Origin: Clostridiaceae bacterium
GTDB taxonomy: Bacteria > Bacillota > Clostridia > Lachnospirales > Lachnospiraceae
NCBI GenBank assembly: GCA_910575585.1
Contig: CAJTGF010000008.1
Location: forward strand, 62,001 to 126,000
Direction of reading: 5' to 3'
Length of the DNA: 64,000 nt
The notes beneath the pieces are model-generated. The model made no database searches. It was not told the origin of the DNA and was given only the letters and a program-made list of their open reading frames with translations. Shown in pieces: positions 9,605 through 17,420 of this stretch. The position numbers and the translations under genes were made by a program. Within the stretch, counting starts at the first letter, position 1, and each line of letters opens with the position of its first letter.

Positions 9605-10990
9605 ATGTATACAAAGACATTGACTAATTATACGATATGTAAAGAATTTACTATAAAGCGAGCCATCATATTTAATGAGAATGATGTAAGTTATCTTTAT
9701 AACACATTAAATGGGCGAGGATTATTTTTAAAAGAGTCCTTACTAAAAAAGCTATTGAATGGAAAAGTAGATGAGAATTTTCTTTTTTTGATGATTCAGC
9801 GTGGCATATTTGAAACAAATGATAATATTATTGATTTACATGATTCAAAACCGACATTTTTTTTAATTAATTTGACAGATAGCTGTAATTTGAGATGCAT
9901 GTATTGTTTTAGAGATGTCCATATTAAGGAATCTGTTAATATAAATTCAAATGAGCTAAAGAAAATTTGTCAAAAGATTATTGAATATTGCAAAAATCAT
10001 AAAGTTAATCGAATTTTTGTACAACCATGGGGTGGAGAACCACTAATATCATATGAAAAAATCATTGAAATTGATGATATATTCCGACAGACTGATTTAG
10101 AATATCAGATTGTTCTTTCTACAAATGCCACATTAGTTACAAGTGAGGTAGCAAGAGCGCTTTTTCATAGAAAAGTTCATGTTGGTATTAGTCTTGATGG
10201 TAATGAAGAATTGCAAAATCTTCAACGTCCATTTAAAAACAGAGAAACGAATAGTTTTCAAGAGGTTTGCAAAGGAATTCAAAATTTGCGAGATGCTGGT
10301 TATGGTGATATAGGGGTAATATGTACAATTACTAAGATAAACATAGATCGAATTGAAGATATTCTAAATGTTTTTATAAATGAAATTAAACTACATACAG
10401 TGAAACTGAATTTAGTTAAAACGAACCCATTCTCACCAGAAAGTGAATATATTGCTGTATCAGACACAGATAAAATAAACCGTTTTTATGATGTTTTAAT
10501 TGATACTATTATAAATACAAATAGAAGGGGATATAATTTTTTTGAACGAAATTTATGTGATAAAATAGTAAATTTGTTTGGAAACAATACAGGGAATATT
10601 TGTGTATCAAGGGGGTGCTTAGGTGGAGATAAGATGATTGCGGTTAATCGTCAAGGAGATATATTTCCTTGTGACTTGGTTGATGTTGAAAAAGTGAAAA
10701 TTGGAAATCTTTTTAGCGACTTTACTGTTCCAGATATGATTGAGCAATCGAAGAAGGAAAATCCTTTTTTTCAGTCAAATGTTATGGAAATATGTAATGA
10801 ATGTCCTTGGAAAATATATTGTGAGGGAGGTTGTTCTGCTTCTGTTATATATAATGGAGAAAAGGGACAATGTGTTGATCATTTAGAATGCCGTATTAAT
10901 CAGATTTTGTATCCTAAATTGCTGAGTTTAGCTTTAAAAAATCCAGAAGCTATTTGGTATCTTACAAATAAGAAGATAAAAATTTTATAA
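9605..10990 (+). CDS. radical SAM/SPASM peptide maturase
   Basis: A 461-residue radical SAM enzyme with a full SPASM domain. The SAM-cluster cysteines are C94, C98 and C101 in CNLRCMYC. A GGEP motif (WGGEPLIS) follows near residue 141. The C-terminal region carries the complete SPASM signature: C, then G and C (CLGGDK...GDIFPC), then CNECPWKIYCEGGC (Cx2Cx5Cx3C), then a final C. This is the architecture of RiPP maturases that make thioether, C-C or C-O crosslinks using auxiliary iron-sulphur clusters. The first 80 residues could be a leader-binding domain. The precursor gene starts 19 bases after the stop. Confidence 0.9.
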   Translation: MYTKTLTNYTICKEFTIKRAIIFNENDVSYLYNTLNGRGLFLKESLLKKLLNGKVDENFLFLMIQRGIFETNDNIIDLHDSKPTFFLINLTDSCNLRCMYCFRDVHIKESVNINSNELKKICQKIIEYCKNHKVNRIFVQPWGGEPLISYEKIIEIDDIFRQTDLEYQIVLSTNATLVTSEVARALFHRKVHVGISLDGNEELQNLQRPFKNRETNSFQEVCKGIQNLRDAGYGDIGVICTITKINIDRIEDILNVFINEIKLHTVKLNLVKTNPFSPESEYIAVSDTDKINRFYDVLIDTIINTNRRGYNFFERNLCDKIVNLFGNNTGNICVSRGCLGGDKMIAVNRQGDIFPCDLVDVEKVKIGNLFSDFTVPDMIEQSKKENPFFQSNVMEICNECPWKIYCEGGCSASVIYNGEKGQCVDHLECRINQILYPKLLSLALKNPEAIWYLTNKKIKIL

Positions 10991-11009
10991 AGTTAGGAGG
11001 ATATAATGT

Positions 11010-11162
11010 ATGAATATGGAATTATTAACAGGTGAAGAAGTTACTATTAACAATCAAAATGTAGAGTTGATTTTTTATGATGGTATTAACACTGCTGAAG
11101 ATTGGACTGCATGGCCTGCATGGACTGCATGGGATGCATGGACTGCATGGGATGCGAGCTAA
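11010..11162 (+). CDS. RiPP precursor peptide with six Trp-x-Ala repeats
   Basis: A 50-residue peptide. Residues 1-31 are an ordinary acidic leader (MNMELLTGEEVTI...). Residues 32-49 are six perfect W-x-A triplets, WTAWPAWTAWDAWTAWDA, with x = T, P, T, D, T, D, then a final Ser. At the DNA level the core (11103-11156) is a 9-base repeat. ATG 11010 lies 9 bases after a perfect AGGAGG (10995-11000); ATG 11006 gives only a 9-residue peptide and ATG 11016 is too far. It is the last gene of the operon and is followed by a strong terminator. A short repetitive C-terminus behind two radical SAM enzymes and a PqqD-like protein marks it as a modified-peptide precursor. No protease or exporter gene is seen. 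Confidence 0.85.
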   Translation: MNMELLTGEEVTINNQNVELIFYDGINTAEDWTAWPAWTAWDAWTAWDAS

Positions 11163-11190
11163 AGAGTTATTATAATTTTTAGGTGAAATG

Positions 11191-11236
11191 AAGGATGTTA
11201 TAAAACTAACTAAGTTAGTTTGGTGACATCCTTTTT
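11191..11236 (+). terminator. intrinsic terminator of the RiPP operon
   Basis: Inner stem AAACTAAC/GTTAGTTT around a TAA loop and outer stem AAGGATGT/ACATCCTT, then TTTTT. It ends the transcript 28 bases after the precursor stop codon. Confidence 0.85.
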
Positions 11237-11305
11237 AAAGAACATTTGATATTTAACATAACCCTTGATATAAATAGTTTACATCATTTTCTAGTATATT
11301 TAGCA

Positions 11306-11333
11306 TTGACAACCACAATATATAGTGTTAAAA
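11306..11333 (+). promoter_or_regulatory. predicted promoter
   Basis: TTGACA at 11306-11311, a 16-base spacer and TTAAAA at 11328-11333. It would start the transcript that holds the structured leader and terminator below. Confidence 0.5.
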
Positions 11334-11339
11334 TAACCA

Positions 11340-11564
11340 TGAAAGTTGATTTATGCAGTCCACAGACCGCACACACTTTTTGTTCTGGTTCAAACACCAG
11401 AAGCACAGGGCAGGGAAAACTCCCTAAGCCAAGACATCACATTTCAGTCAGAGACACATTTGTTTCTGCCTGATAAAAATTCAAGAAAACCAAATAACAG
11501 CGGCTATTTTGCTGCAGGTCAGAGAGACATCCCATACAAAGAATGGAACGATGTCTCTTTTTTG
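11340..11564 (+). ncRNA. candidate small RNA or attenuator leader ahead of an HTH gene
   Basis: About 225 bases run from the promoter to an intrinsic terminator (AGAGACATC at 11523-11531, GATGTCTCT at 11550-11558, then TTTTTT). Inside are a perfect CTGGT/ACCAG hairpin and a nested GGC-GGG/CCC-GCC hairpin. Reading frames cross it, but none starts with a ribosome site. It could be a free small RNA or a leader controlling the downstream HTH gene. No known riboswitch class was recognised. Confidence 0.45.
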
Positions 11565-11604
11565 CGTGCAAAATCCGCCGGAAAGGAGGAGACAGAAAAG
11601 ACTA

Positions 11605-11924
11605 ATGAAAAAAGCTCAGGGACAAAGGGATATGATACAGACGGCTGTTTCTGCCTGTTCATCGCCATTTTAAACGGTGTCGGCGCCAGCGCAGCCCGAA
11701 GGCTTTATGACAAAGGCCCAGGACAACAAAGGCCCGGCAGCCCTTTGCCAAGAGGCAGGCCGCCGGACCGGACAGCAGTGCCGAAAAGCGCAGAAAGAAA
11801 CCGAAGGATTTATGCACTAAGGAAAAAGGGATACAGCCTGGAAGCGATTTCCGATATTCTTGGCTGTGACAGTTCTACTGTAAAGAGAAATCTAAAAAAG
11901 CGAAGGAGGAAACGTGAATCATGA
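11605..11924 (+). CDS. small helix-turn-helix protein, start or frame uncertain
   Basis: The C-terminal 60 residues are clear: a basic helix-turn-helix (YALRKKGYSLEAISDILGCDSSTVKRNLKKR) ending at TGA 11922-11924, overlapping the next start as ATGA. The beginning is not clear. The best ribosome site (AAAGGAGGA) serves ATG 11605, which opens a 22-codon frame starting MKKAQGQRDM. A -1 shift near 11655 would join it smoothly to the HTH frame and give a protein of about 107 residues. The alternative is a TTG start at 11562, directly behind the terminator hairpin. Probable regulator of the operon that follows. Confidence 0.5.
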
Positions 11925-12862
11925 CATTGAAAACATTTGCGGAGAAGATGAGAGTCAGGGTTCAGGAAAAGGCAGGGGATCATTATGAGGTGAACCTGGA
12001 GCACAGTTTGGGAAACAATGGGACAGAGAATATCAGGCTGACTGTAAAAACGGACAGCGACAGCAACACTGCCCCGGCAGCGCTGTTAAATGGATATTAT
12101 GACCAGATGACAGATAAGGAATCGGAAGATCTGTTGGAGAAGATAGCTGACGAAATTGTAAGGCTGTGCTTTTTTTCCGATTATGTGGAAAACTATGGGG
12201 AAATGCTGGCAAGACAGGTTATGGATTATGACTTCTGTAAAGAAAAACTCCTGTTTAAGCTGGTCAATACCGGTTTGAACCAGGAGCTGCTCCTCAATAC
12301 GCCCCATATTCCCTTCCTTGACCTTTCCATTATCTTTTATGTGAGGTTGGAAGAAAAGGATGGAATGGAGATGGGGGTTACGGTCAATGAATATCTAAGG
12401 GAGACATGGAAGGTGACAGCGCAGGAGTTATACCAGCAGGCATTAAGGAATGCTCCTGAAAAAATGCCGGCCAGGTTTGTCGAGATGGACGAGACTGCTG
12501 TGTCCTTATTAGTAATAGATGGAGAAATCACACCGGAGCTCTTAAACATTCTGCCGCCTGTGGAGAACATGAAGGATAATACTCTGTACTGCCTGACGAA
12601 TCGTCTGATCAGAAATGGGGCTTCTGTTTTGTTATATCCCGGAGTGTTAAAGGAATGTGCCGCAACATGCGGAAAAAATTTAGTGATTCTTCCAAGCAGT
12701 GTGGATGAGGTCCTTATCATGTCCCTCAGTGATGAGAACAGGCTGAGTGATCTGACGGAAATGGTTCGGGGTATCAACCAGTCGGTATTGGAGCCGGCTA
12801 AGGTGCTTTCCGACCACATTTACCGCTATGACTGCCAAAATGACCAGATTGTGATGGCGTAA
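11921..12862 (+). CDS. DUF5688-like hypothetical protein
   Basis: A 313-residue soluble protein resembling the DUF5688 family common on Lachnospiraceae mobile elements. It begins with a 'F...v...' N-terminal helix, a conserved 'YY..' segment (LNGYYDQMTD) and a long alpha/beta body, including LYCLTNRLIRNGASVLLYPGVL near residues 225-245. No catalytic residues can be named. AAGGAGG upstream and the four-base overlap with the HTH gene show translational coupling. Function unknown. Confidence 0.65.
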   Translation: MTLKTFAEKMRVRVQEKAGDHYEVNLEHSLGNNGTENIRLTVKTDSDSNTAPAALLNGYYDQMTDKESEDLLEKIADEIVRLCFFSDYVENYGEMLARQVMDYDFCKEKLLFKLVNTGLNQELLLNTPHIPFLDLSIIFYVRLEEKDGMEMGVTVNEYLRETWKVTAQELYQQALRNAPEKMPARFVEMDETAVSLLVIDGEITPELLNILPPVENMKDNTLYCLTNRLIRNGASVLLYPGVLKECAATCGKNLVILPSSVDEVLIMSLSDENRLSDLTEMVRGINQSVLEPAKVLSDHIYRYDCQNDQIVMA

Positions 12863-12883
12863 CCCATAAGGAAAGGAGCAGTC

Positions 12884-13252
12884 ATGCATGTTCATAAATA
12901 TGCGGATTTAGCCTGTTTTCAGGAGATTGGAGTGGGAGGCATGCTGCCGGCTACAGAAGAGTACCGGGAGTTCATCAAAAGACTCCACCCGTCCCAGTTC
13001 CTCTCTGGAGGCGTTCGGGCCACGCTCTATGAGATTTCCTATTCCTACACCACCATAAGGGGAAACGGGAGGACGGCAAAGAAATACACGCTGATGAACC
13101 CGGATCACGAGGAGGCAGGCATAGAAATTGAAATGAAGCTAAGAGACTGGGTAAGCAGTCATAACGCAAAACGTCCATACCGGATAATTTCCAACGTGAC
13201 CATTCTGGAGATGAAACCAATGGCTTTTGCGAATATCCGATTTGAGATTTAG
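12884..13252 (+). CDS. hypothetical protein
   Basis: A 122-residue protein that I do not recognise. ATG 12884 follows AAGGAAAGGAGC. It is soluble, of mixed charge, and includes ISYSYTTIRGNGRTAKKYTLMN and a C-terminal beta-like segment. It lies in the element's long same-strand run between the DUF5688-like gene and the PP-loop gene, with matching base composition. Confidence 0.55.
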   Translation: MHVHKYADLACFQEIGVGGMLPATEEYREFIKRLHPSQFLSGGVRATLYEISYSYTTIRGNGRTAKKYTLMNPDHEEAGIEIEMKLRDWVSSHNAKRPYRIISNVTILEMKPMAFANIRFEI

Positions 13253-13421
13253 AACCGTTTCATTCCCTCATTTCCTGGAGAAAACTCCGGGTTGTCCCTT
13301 AGAGGCAGGGCTGCTGTGAGCTTTGGCCTTGAAAAAGAACGGTAAGGGGCGTAAAAAGACACACCGGGCAAAGAATGGCTTTTCCGTCAAGAGCAGACAA
13401 TTATGCAAAGGACGGGAGAGA

Positions 13422-14309
13422 ATGGAACAATATACATTTATAGACGAACTGCCAAAAAAGATTGCCAGGGCCATAAGTTTCTTCCAGATGTTTGAGAAGG
13501 CAGCGCTGGGATACCGGCCGGAGGGATATTACCTGGCATTCAGCGGAGGAAAGGACAGCGTGGCGATTTACGGGCTGGCAAAGATGGCTGGGGTAAGATT
13601 CACGGCCCACTACCATTTGACAACCGTGGACCCGCCGGAATTAGTCCGGTTTATCCGAAAGGACTACCCGGAGGTACAGGTGGAAAAGCCGGAGCTTACC
13701 ATGTGGGAGCTGATCGTAAAAAAACAGATCCCTCCTTTGAGGAGAGCCCGCTACTGTTGCGAGGCATTGAAGGAACATGGAGGCGAGGGAGCGTTTACCG
13801 TAACCGGAGTCCGCTGGCAGGAAAGCAGGAAACGACAAAAACGAACCAATCTGGAAATTCTGACTTCTAAAGATCCCATTTACCTAAACTGTGATAATCA
13901 AGAATCCCGCCGCCAGGTGGAAACCTGCGCCTTGAAGGGAAAACGTGTGCTGAATCCTATCATTGACTGGACGGAAGAGGAAGTGTGGCGGTTTATCCGT
14001 ACCTATGGTCTCCCTTACTGTGTCCTGTATGACCAGGGATTTAAAAGGCTTGGCTGTCTGGGCTGTCCCCTTGCAGGAACGAAAAACCGGGAACGGGAAT
14101 TTGCCCGTTATCCCCAGTATGCCAGGGCCTATATCCGTGCCTTTGACCGGATGGTGGAGGCACGCGGGGCTTCGGGCAAACCCAAGGGCAGCTGGAAGGA
14201 CGGGGAGAGCGTGTTCCGGTGGTGGATGTACGGAAATGGAAAAAGGGAGAAGCAGGTGGAAGGGCAGATAAAATTAGAATTTGGAGATGACGCCGGAACA
14301 GCGGCATAG
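13422..14309 (+). CDS. PAPS reductase-like PP-loop ATPase
   Basis: A phosphoadenosine-phosphosulfate-reductase-family protein of 295 residues. It has the PP-loop SGGKDS near residue 41 and a C-terminal cysteine pair, CLGCPLAG, near residue 212, as in iron-sulphur-binding members. On mobile elements this family occurs in DNA or RNA sulfur modification (DndC-like) and in many uncharacterised operons. No other dnd or ssp gene is nearby, so a phosphorothioation role is not supported. ATG 13422, with GGGAGAG just before it, is preferred to a TTG 99 bases upstream. The protein ends in GTAA. Confidence 0.8.
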   Translation: MEQYTFIDELPKKIARAISFFQMFEKAALGYRPEGYYLAFSGGKDSVAIYGLAKMAGVRFTAHYHLTTVDPPELVRFIRKDYPEVQVEKPELTMWELIVKKQIPPLRRARYCCEALKEHGGEGAFTVTGVRWQESRKRQKRTNLEILTSKDPIYLNCDNQESRRQVETCALKGKRVLNPIIDWTEEEVWRFIRTYGLPYCVLYDQGFKRLGCLGCPLAGTKNREREFARYPQYARAYIRAFDRMVEARGASGKPKGSWKDGESVFRWWMYGNGKREKQVEGQIKLEFGDDAGTAA

Positions 14310-15120
14310 GAAGGAGGCACTGATCTTTTTGGAGAAACATTCATGCAGGAGCTGCAGGAATCTGGAGAAAGAAAGGAAAGAGGTGATGGAAGGCCGTCTG
14401 AAAGGGCGGTACCGCTATGGGTGCAGCAGCCAGAGCAGTGGATTTGTCTGTGGTTTTTTGGCTGGCGATGAGGATTTGGAGACACTGTCCTGCAGGTTGT
14501 GGCAGGGACAGTCTGAGAGGAAGACGGAGAAAGAGGCACAAAAACTGGAGAAAGAGCTGGACGCAAACCTTCAGGGGCTGTTTGACCGCTGGAATGAGTG
14601 GCACATCAGGGGCTGTCCGGAGGCAAAGGAGACGGATGGGGTGTATTTAAACCGCCTCCGCCTTGCCATAAAGGGGCTTATGGAACGGATTGAGGAGACG
14701 CTTGAAGAGTCCCAGTATCCGGAAAGCTATTATTCCCCGCTGCCGCCGGAGATTTCGGAAGATTACATAGCGGATATGGATGGTTTGGCAAAGAGTGCAG
14801 AGAGGGCTTTACACCGCTACAGAAACTCCCCGGATTATCTCTGGCTGGAAACCTATGTGAAGGAGCAGAGTGAGAAACGGAAGGAGGACGAGAGAGCGGC
14901 GGTATTTCTTGACCATGTGAAGGTTTTGGAGGAGGCGGTCAGCCAGAATCAGTTTCTTCTTATGAAGCAGGAGGTACAGCAGGCAGGGCTTCTGGCAGAA
15001 CTGGAAAAATATAGGAGAGCTGTTTTGCAGAAGGAACATAAGGCGCCCAGAAGAACGGGCAGGAAAGGCAAAAAAGAAATGTCCGGACAGTTTGCGCTGT
15101 TTGAGGAGAAGGCGTCCTGA
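14287..15120 (+). CDS. hypothetical protein with C-terminal beta-clamp-like motif
   Basis: A 277-residue, mostly helical and highly charged protein whose start overlaps the previous gene by 23 bases. An N-terminal Cys pair (CRSCRN) with further cysteines at about 46 and 55 could bind zinc. A long coiled region fills residues 80-260. The last residues contain QFALF, close to the QL(S/D)LF motif that binds the DNA polymerase sliding clamp. Function unknown; DNA metabolism is a guess from this motif and the neighbours. Confidence 0.6.
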   Translation: MTPEQRHRKEALIFLEKHSCRSCRNLEKERKEVMEGRLKGRYRYGCSSQSSGFVCGFLAGDEDLETLSCRLWQGQSERKTEKEAQKLEKELDANLQGLFDRWNEWHIRGCPEAKETDGVYLNRLRLAIKGLMERIEETLEESQYPESYYSPLPPEISEDYIADMDGLAKSAERALHRYRNSPDYLWLETYVKEQSEKRKEDERAAVFLDHVKVLEEAVSQNQFLLMKQEVQQAGLLAELEKYRRAVLQKEHKAPRRTGRKGKKEMSGQFALFEEKAS

Positions 15121-15193
15121 CGGGGGAAAAGCTTTGGAGGGCGCGTAAGCATTGGCAGCTAAAAATGAAAGACGGTATGGGAAGGAGACAGGA

Positions 15194-15733
15194 ATGGATG
15201 ATCAGATGTTGGTAAAGAACCTGTTCAATGACATGTTTGTATTTTTAAACGGGACCCAGCCTCTGGGACTGGAGCCGTTGATTGACGTGTATCAGGACGA
15301 ACCGCTGCTCATGGCATTTATCGGCAGGCTGGATGAGGCGGTAAAGGTTCCCTACAACCAGGTGATGAAAGAGTGTTACGCCTTTTTTAAGCAGTACGCA
15401 GGGGGAGGCTACACGGATGAAGTCTGGGAGAGGATTGTGAAGGACATCCGGGACTTTGACCAGAAGTGGCAGAATCCCTGGTGCCGGGGAATTATCCTGG
15501 CGCTGCTGGAACTGCTGGAACGGGAGGACAAGGAGAGACAGGGGCTTGAAAACCAGGACGGTTTAGCAGAAAACGGAGTACAGGAGCCAGGGCTTCAGGA
15601 AACAGAAGAACCCTATGAACAGGAGCCTGGACAGGAAGGAATGGAGTTTATTCAGGAGGCAGACGGAGAAATGCCCTTGACGAAAATGGAATATGGGGAG
15701 GACGGGCAGCAGGAAGGCAGCCTTGCGGCCTGA
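15194..15733 (+). CDS. hypothetical protein
   Basis: A 179-residue acidic protein. ATG 15194 is preferred over TTG 15152 because GGAAGGAGACAG sits directly before it. The first 115 residues look like a compact helical domain; the rest is an acidic Gln/Glu-rich tail. It ends in GSLAA, strikingly like an ssrA-type tail. A strong terminator follows 5 bases after the stop. Not recognised. Confidence 0.55.
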   Translation: MDDQMLVKNLFNDMFVFLNGTQPLGLEPLIDVYQDEPLLMAFIGRLDEAVKVPYNQVMKECYAFFKQYAGGGYTDEVWERIVKDIRDFDQKWQNPWCRGIILALLELLEREDKERQGLENQDGLAENGVQEPGLQETEEPYEQEPGQEGMEFIQEADGEMPLTKMEYGEDGQQEGSLAA

Positions 15734-15738
15734 TCTGC

Positions 15739-15775
15739 AAAAAGGCTGGGAAAAGATCACATTCCCGGCCTTTTT
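15739..15775 (+). terminator. intrinsic terminator
   Basis: AAAAAGGCTGGGAA at 15739-15752 pairs over 14 positions with TTCCCGGCCTTTTT at 15762-15775 (one G-U wobble), ending in five T. Confidence 0.8.
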
Positions 15776-15902
15776 GGCCTTTGCCTCCCCGGCGAAAGCC
15801 TGCTGTGCCAGACAGGCGTTTGACTTAGCAGCAGGCATTTGTGAGTGGTGAAGGCAGAGAATCATCAGGGGCAAAATTCTATAAACAGTAGGGAGAATGA
15901 AC

Positions 15903-16742
15903 ATGGCCAAACGTATTTTTGAAAAAATGGAGAACATCCATGAAGTCAACCGCATGGCAGCAGAGCTGCGGCGGCTGGGAATGAGGGGGAAGCTAAAGGA
16001 ACTGGCAGGAAAAAACCAGGTAATCGATGAGGATTTTGAGGCATTCTTTCTGGGAAAGCGGTATTTTCTTGTAGACGCGGGAGAGACCCAGAAGACCTAT
16101 GACACAGCCAGGGCCAAACTGATGGATGAAATGCTTATGCTGAACGATCCTCTTTTTGGAAACGTAATCTGCGGTTATCTGCTCCGGTGCTGCGTTGAAC
16201 CGGAATTTCAGGAATCCGTGCTTCAGGCCCATAAGACGCTGCAGCGGTGTATCGAATATGTGATGGAGCAGGCTTACGGACTGCTGGATGAAAACCAGAA
16301 AGAGGCCAGAAGGAACACGGCGGTGGCTGTAGTATCAGACCAGGTATTTCAGTGGGCAAAGAACTATTATACTCTGGACGACAAAGCTGCCCTGGACAAA
16401 AAGTGGAAAAAGGCAGAAAAGGAGTTCCTGGACCGGAATAAGCCAAAGGAAAACAAGGCAACGGGCAGGGGGACATCGAAAAAGAAGACTTCCAAAACTT
16501 CCAAAGCCTCTAAGACATCAAGAACATCAAAAAAGAGTTTGGAGGCAGGGACGTCTGTAAAATCCGGAGCCAGTGGCAGCGCGGCAGATTCGGAGAAAAG
16601 TCTGGCAGAAAAAAAGGAAACCGAGGATAGGCTATCGGAGAATATCCAGGCAGAGGATTTGCCGGAGACAGAGCCGAACACTTCAGAGAAAGGGCAGATT
16701 GAAGGGCAGGTCTCCATGTTTAACATGGGACCGGCGGCATAA
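15903..16742 (+). CDS. PcfK-like / AcrIIA9-family protein
   Basis: A 279-residue protein. Residues 70-150 (MDEMLMLNDPLFGNVICGYLL... then NTAVAVVSDQVFQWAKNYYTLDD) match my memory of the PcfK-like family, some members of which are annotated as Cas9 inhibitor AcrIIA9. It is two genes away from PcfJ, the expected neighbour. From about residue 180 there is a Lys/Ser/Thr-rich low-complexity tail and then an acidic stretch. The C-terminus holds QVSMF, a possible clamp-binding motif, and ends in GPAA. ATG 15903 is better spaced from GGGAG than ATG 15897. The conjugal role is known only by association; Cas9 inhibition is not claimed here. Confidence 0.65.
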   Translation: MAKRIFEKMENIHEVNRMAAELRRLGMRGKLKELAGKNQVIDEDFEAFFLGKRYFLVDAGETQKTYDTARAKLMDEMLMLNDPLFGNVICGYLLRCCVEPEFQESVLQAHKTLQRCIEYVMEQAYGLLDENQKEARRNTAVAVVSDQVFQWAKNYYTLDDKAALDKKWKKAEKEFLDRNKPKENKATGRGTSKKKTSKTSKASKTSRTSKKSLEAGTSVKSGASGSAADSEKSLAEKKETEDRLSENIQAEDLPETEPNTSEKGQIEGQVSMFNMGPAA

Positions 16743-16835
16743 AGAAAATAGAGCATAATTATTTCAGATAACAGCTGGTGGAAAATGAAACCTTGTATGA
16801 AAAATGAAAAGAAAGGAATAAAGGAGAATCGAGAA

Positions 16836-17420
16836 ATGATACTTGCCTACAAAGGATTTAACCCGGATTTATCCTGTACATCAGGGGGAAACCGTTTCCA
16901 GTACGTCCTTGACCGCTGGAATGAGGAGCCTAAGGCCAACTGCGGCCAGAACGGTTTCCACTGTGCGGAGAATCCTCTGGACTGTCTGGCGTATTACCCC
17001 CATATGGAGAAATCCGTCTACTATCTGGTGGCAGCAGCCGGGGACATCAATGATGATCGAAATGGCAGCAGGATCTCCTGTACCAGGCTTCGGCTGGTGA
17101 AGCGGCTGAACCGGGAGGAATTTGTGGCTCACAGCCTGAACTACATCTGGAATCATCCCCTTCGGGAGAATAACAGGCGGGTGTGCATAGAAAGCGGGGA
17201 AGGGAAGGACGGCTTTGTGATCGTCAGAGGAAAAATGCCAAGAGCCTGCGGGAAACTGGGGGATGTTCTTGGAATGGTTAAGGAAAAAAGAGGAAGCAGA
17301 GAGGGAATGGAAATGGGGCTTTATATCGTTGACGGCAAGGAGATTTTGCCGGATACATGGTATAACCTCCACGGAAATCCAGCGAAAAGCATGGGGAAAG
17401 GAGCGGCTGTTCCAGCATGA
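16836..17420 (+). CDS. DUF7666-like hypothetical protein
   Basis: A 194-residue protein starting MILAYKGFNPDLSC. The N-terminal pattern 'KGF...L.C', then 'C...GFHCAENPLDCLAYY' near residues 42-60, is the signature of a small family seen on phages and conjugative elements (DUF7666-like). AAGGAG precedes ATG 16836. It overlaps the PcfJ-like gene as ATGA, so the two are translated together. Biochemical role unknown. Confidence 0.6.
   Translation: MILAYKGFNPDLSCTSGGNRFQYVLDRWNEEPKANCGQNGFHCAENPLDCLAYYPHMEKSVYYLVAAAGDINDDRNGSRISCTRLRLVKRLNREEFVAHSLNYIWNHPLRENNRRVCIESGEGKDGFVIVRGKMPRACGKLGDVLGMVKEKRGSREGMEMGLYIVDGKEILPDTWYNLHGNPAKSMGKGAAVPA

Noticed and set aside
11246-11473. 75-codon open frame after the RiPP terminator
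   Set aside because: No ribosome site; it crosses a promoter and structured leader and has non-coding composition.
13422-14309. PP-loop gene as DndC of a phosphorothioation system
   Set aside because: No other dnd or ssp partner lies within the window; the family is broad.
15903-16742. Naming the PcfK-like protein an anti-CRISPR
   Set aside because: Only a family resemblance from memory; no Cas9 gene or array is present and activity varies among members.
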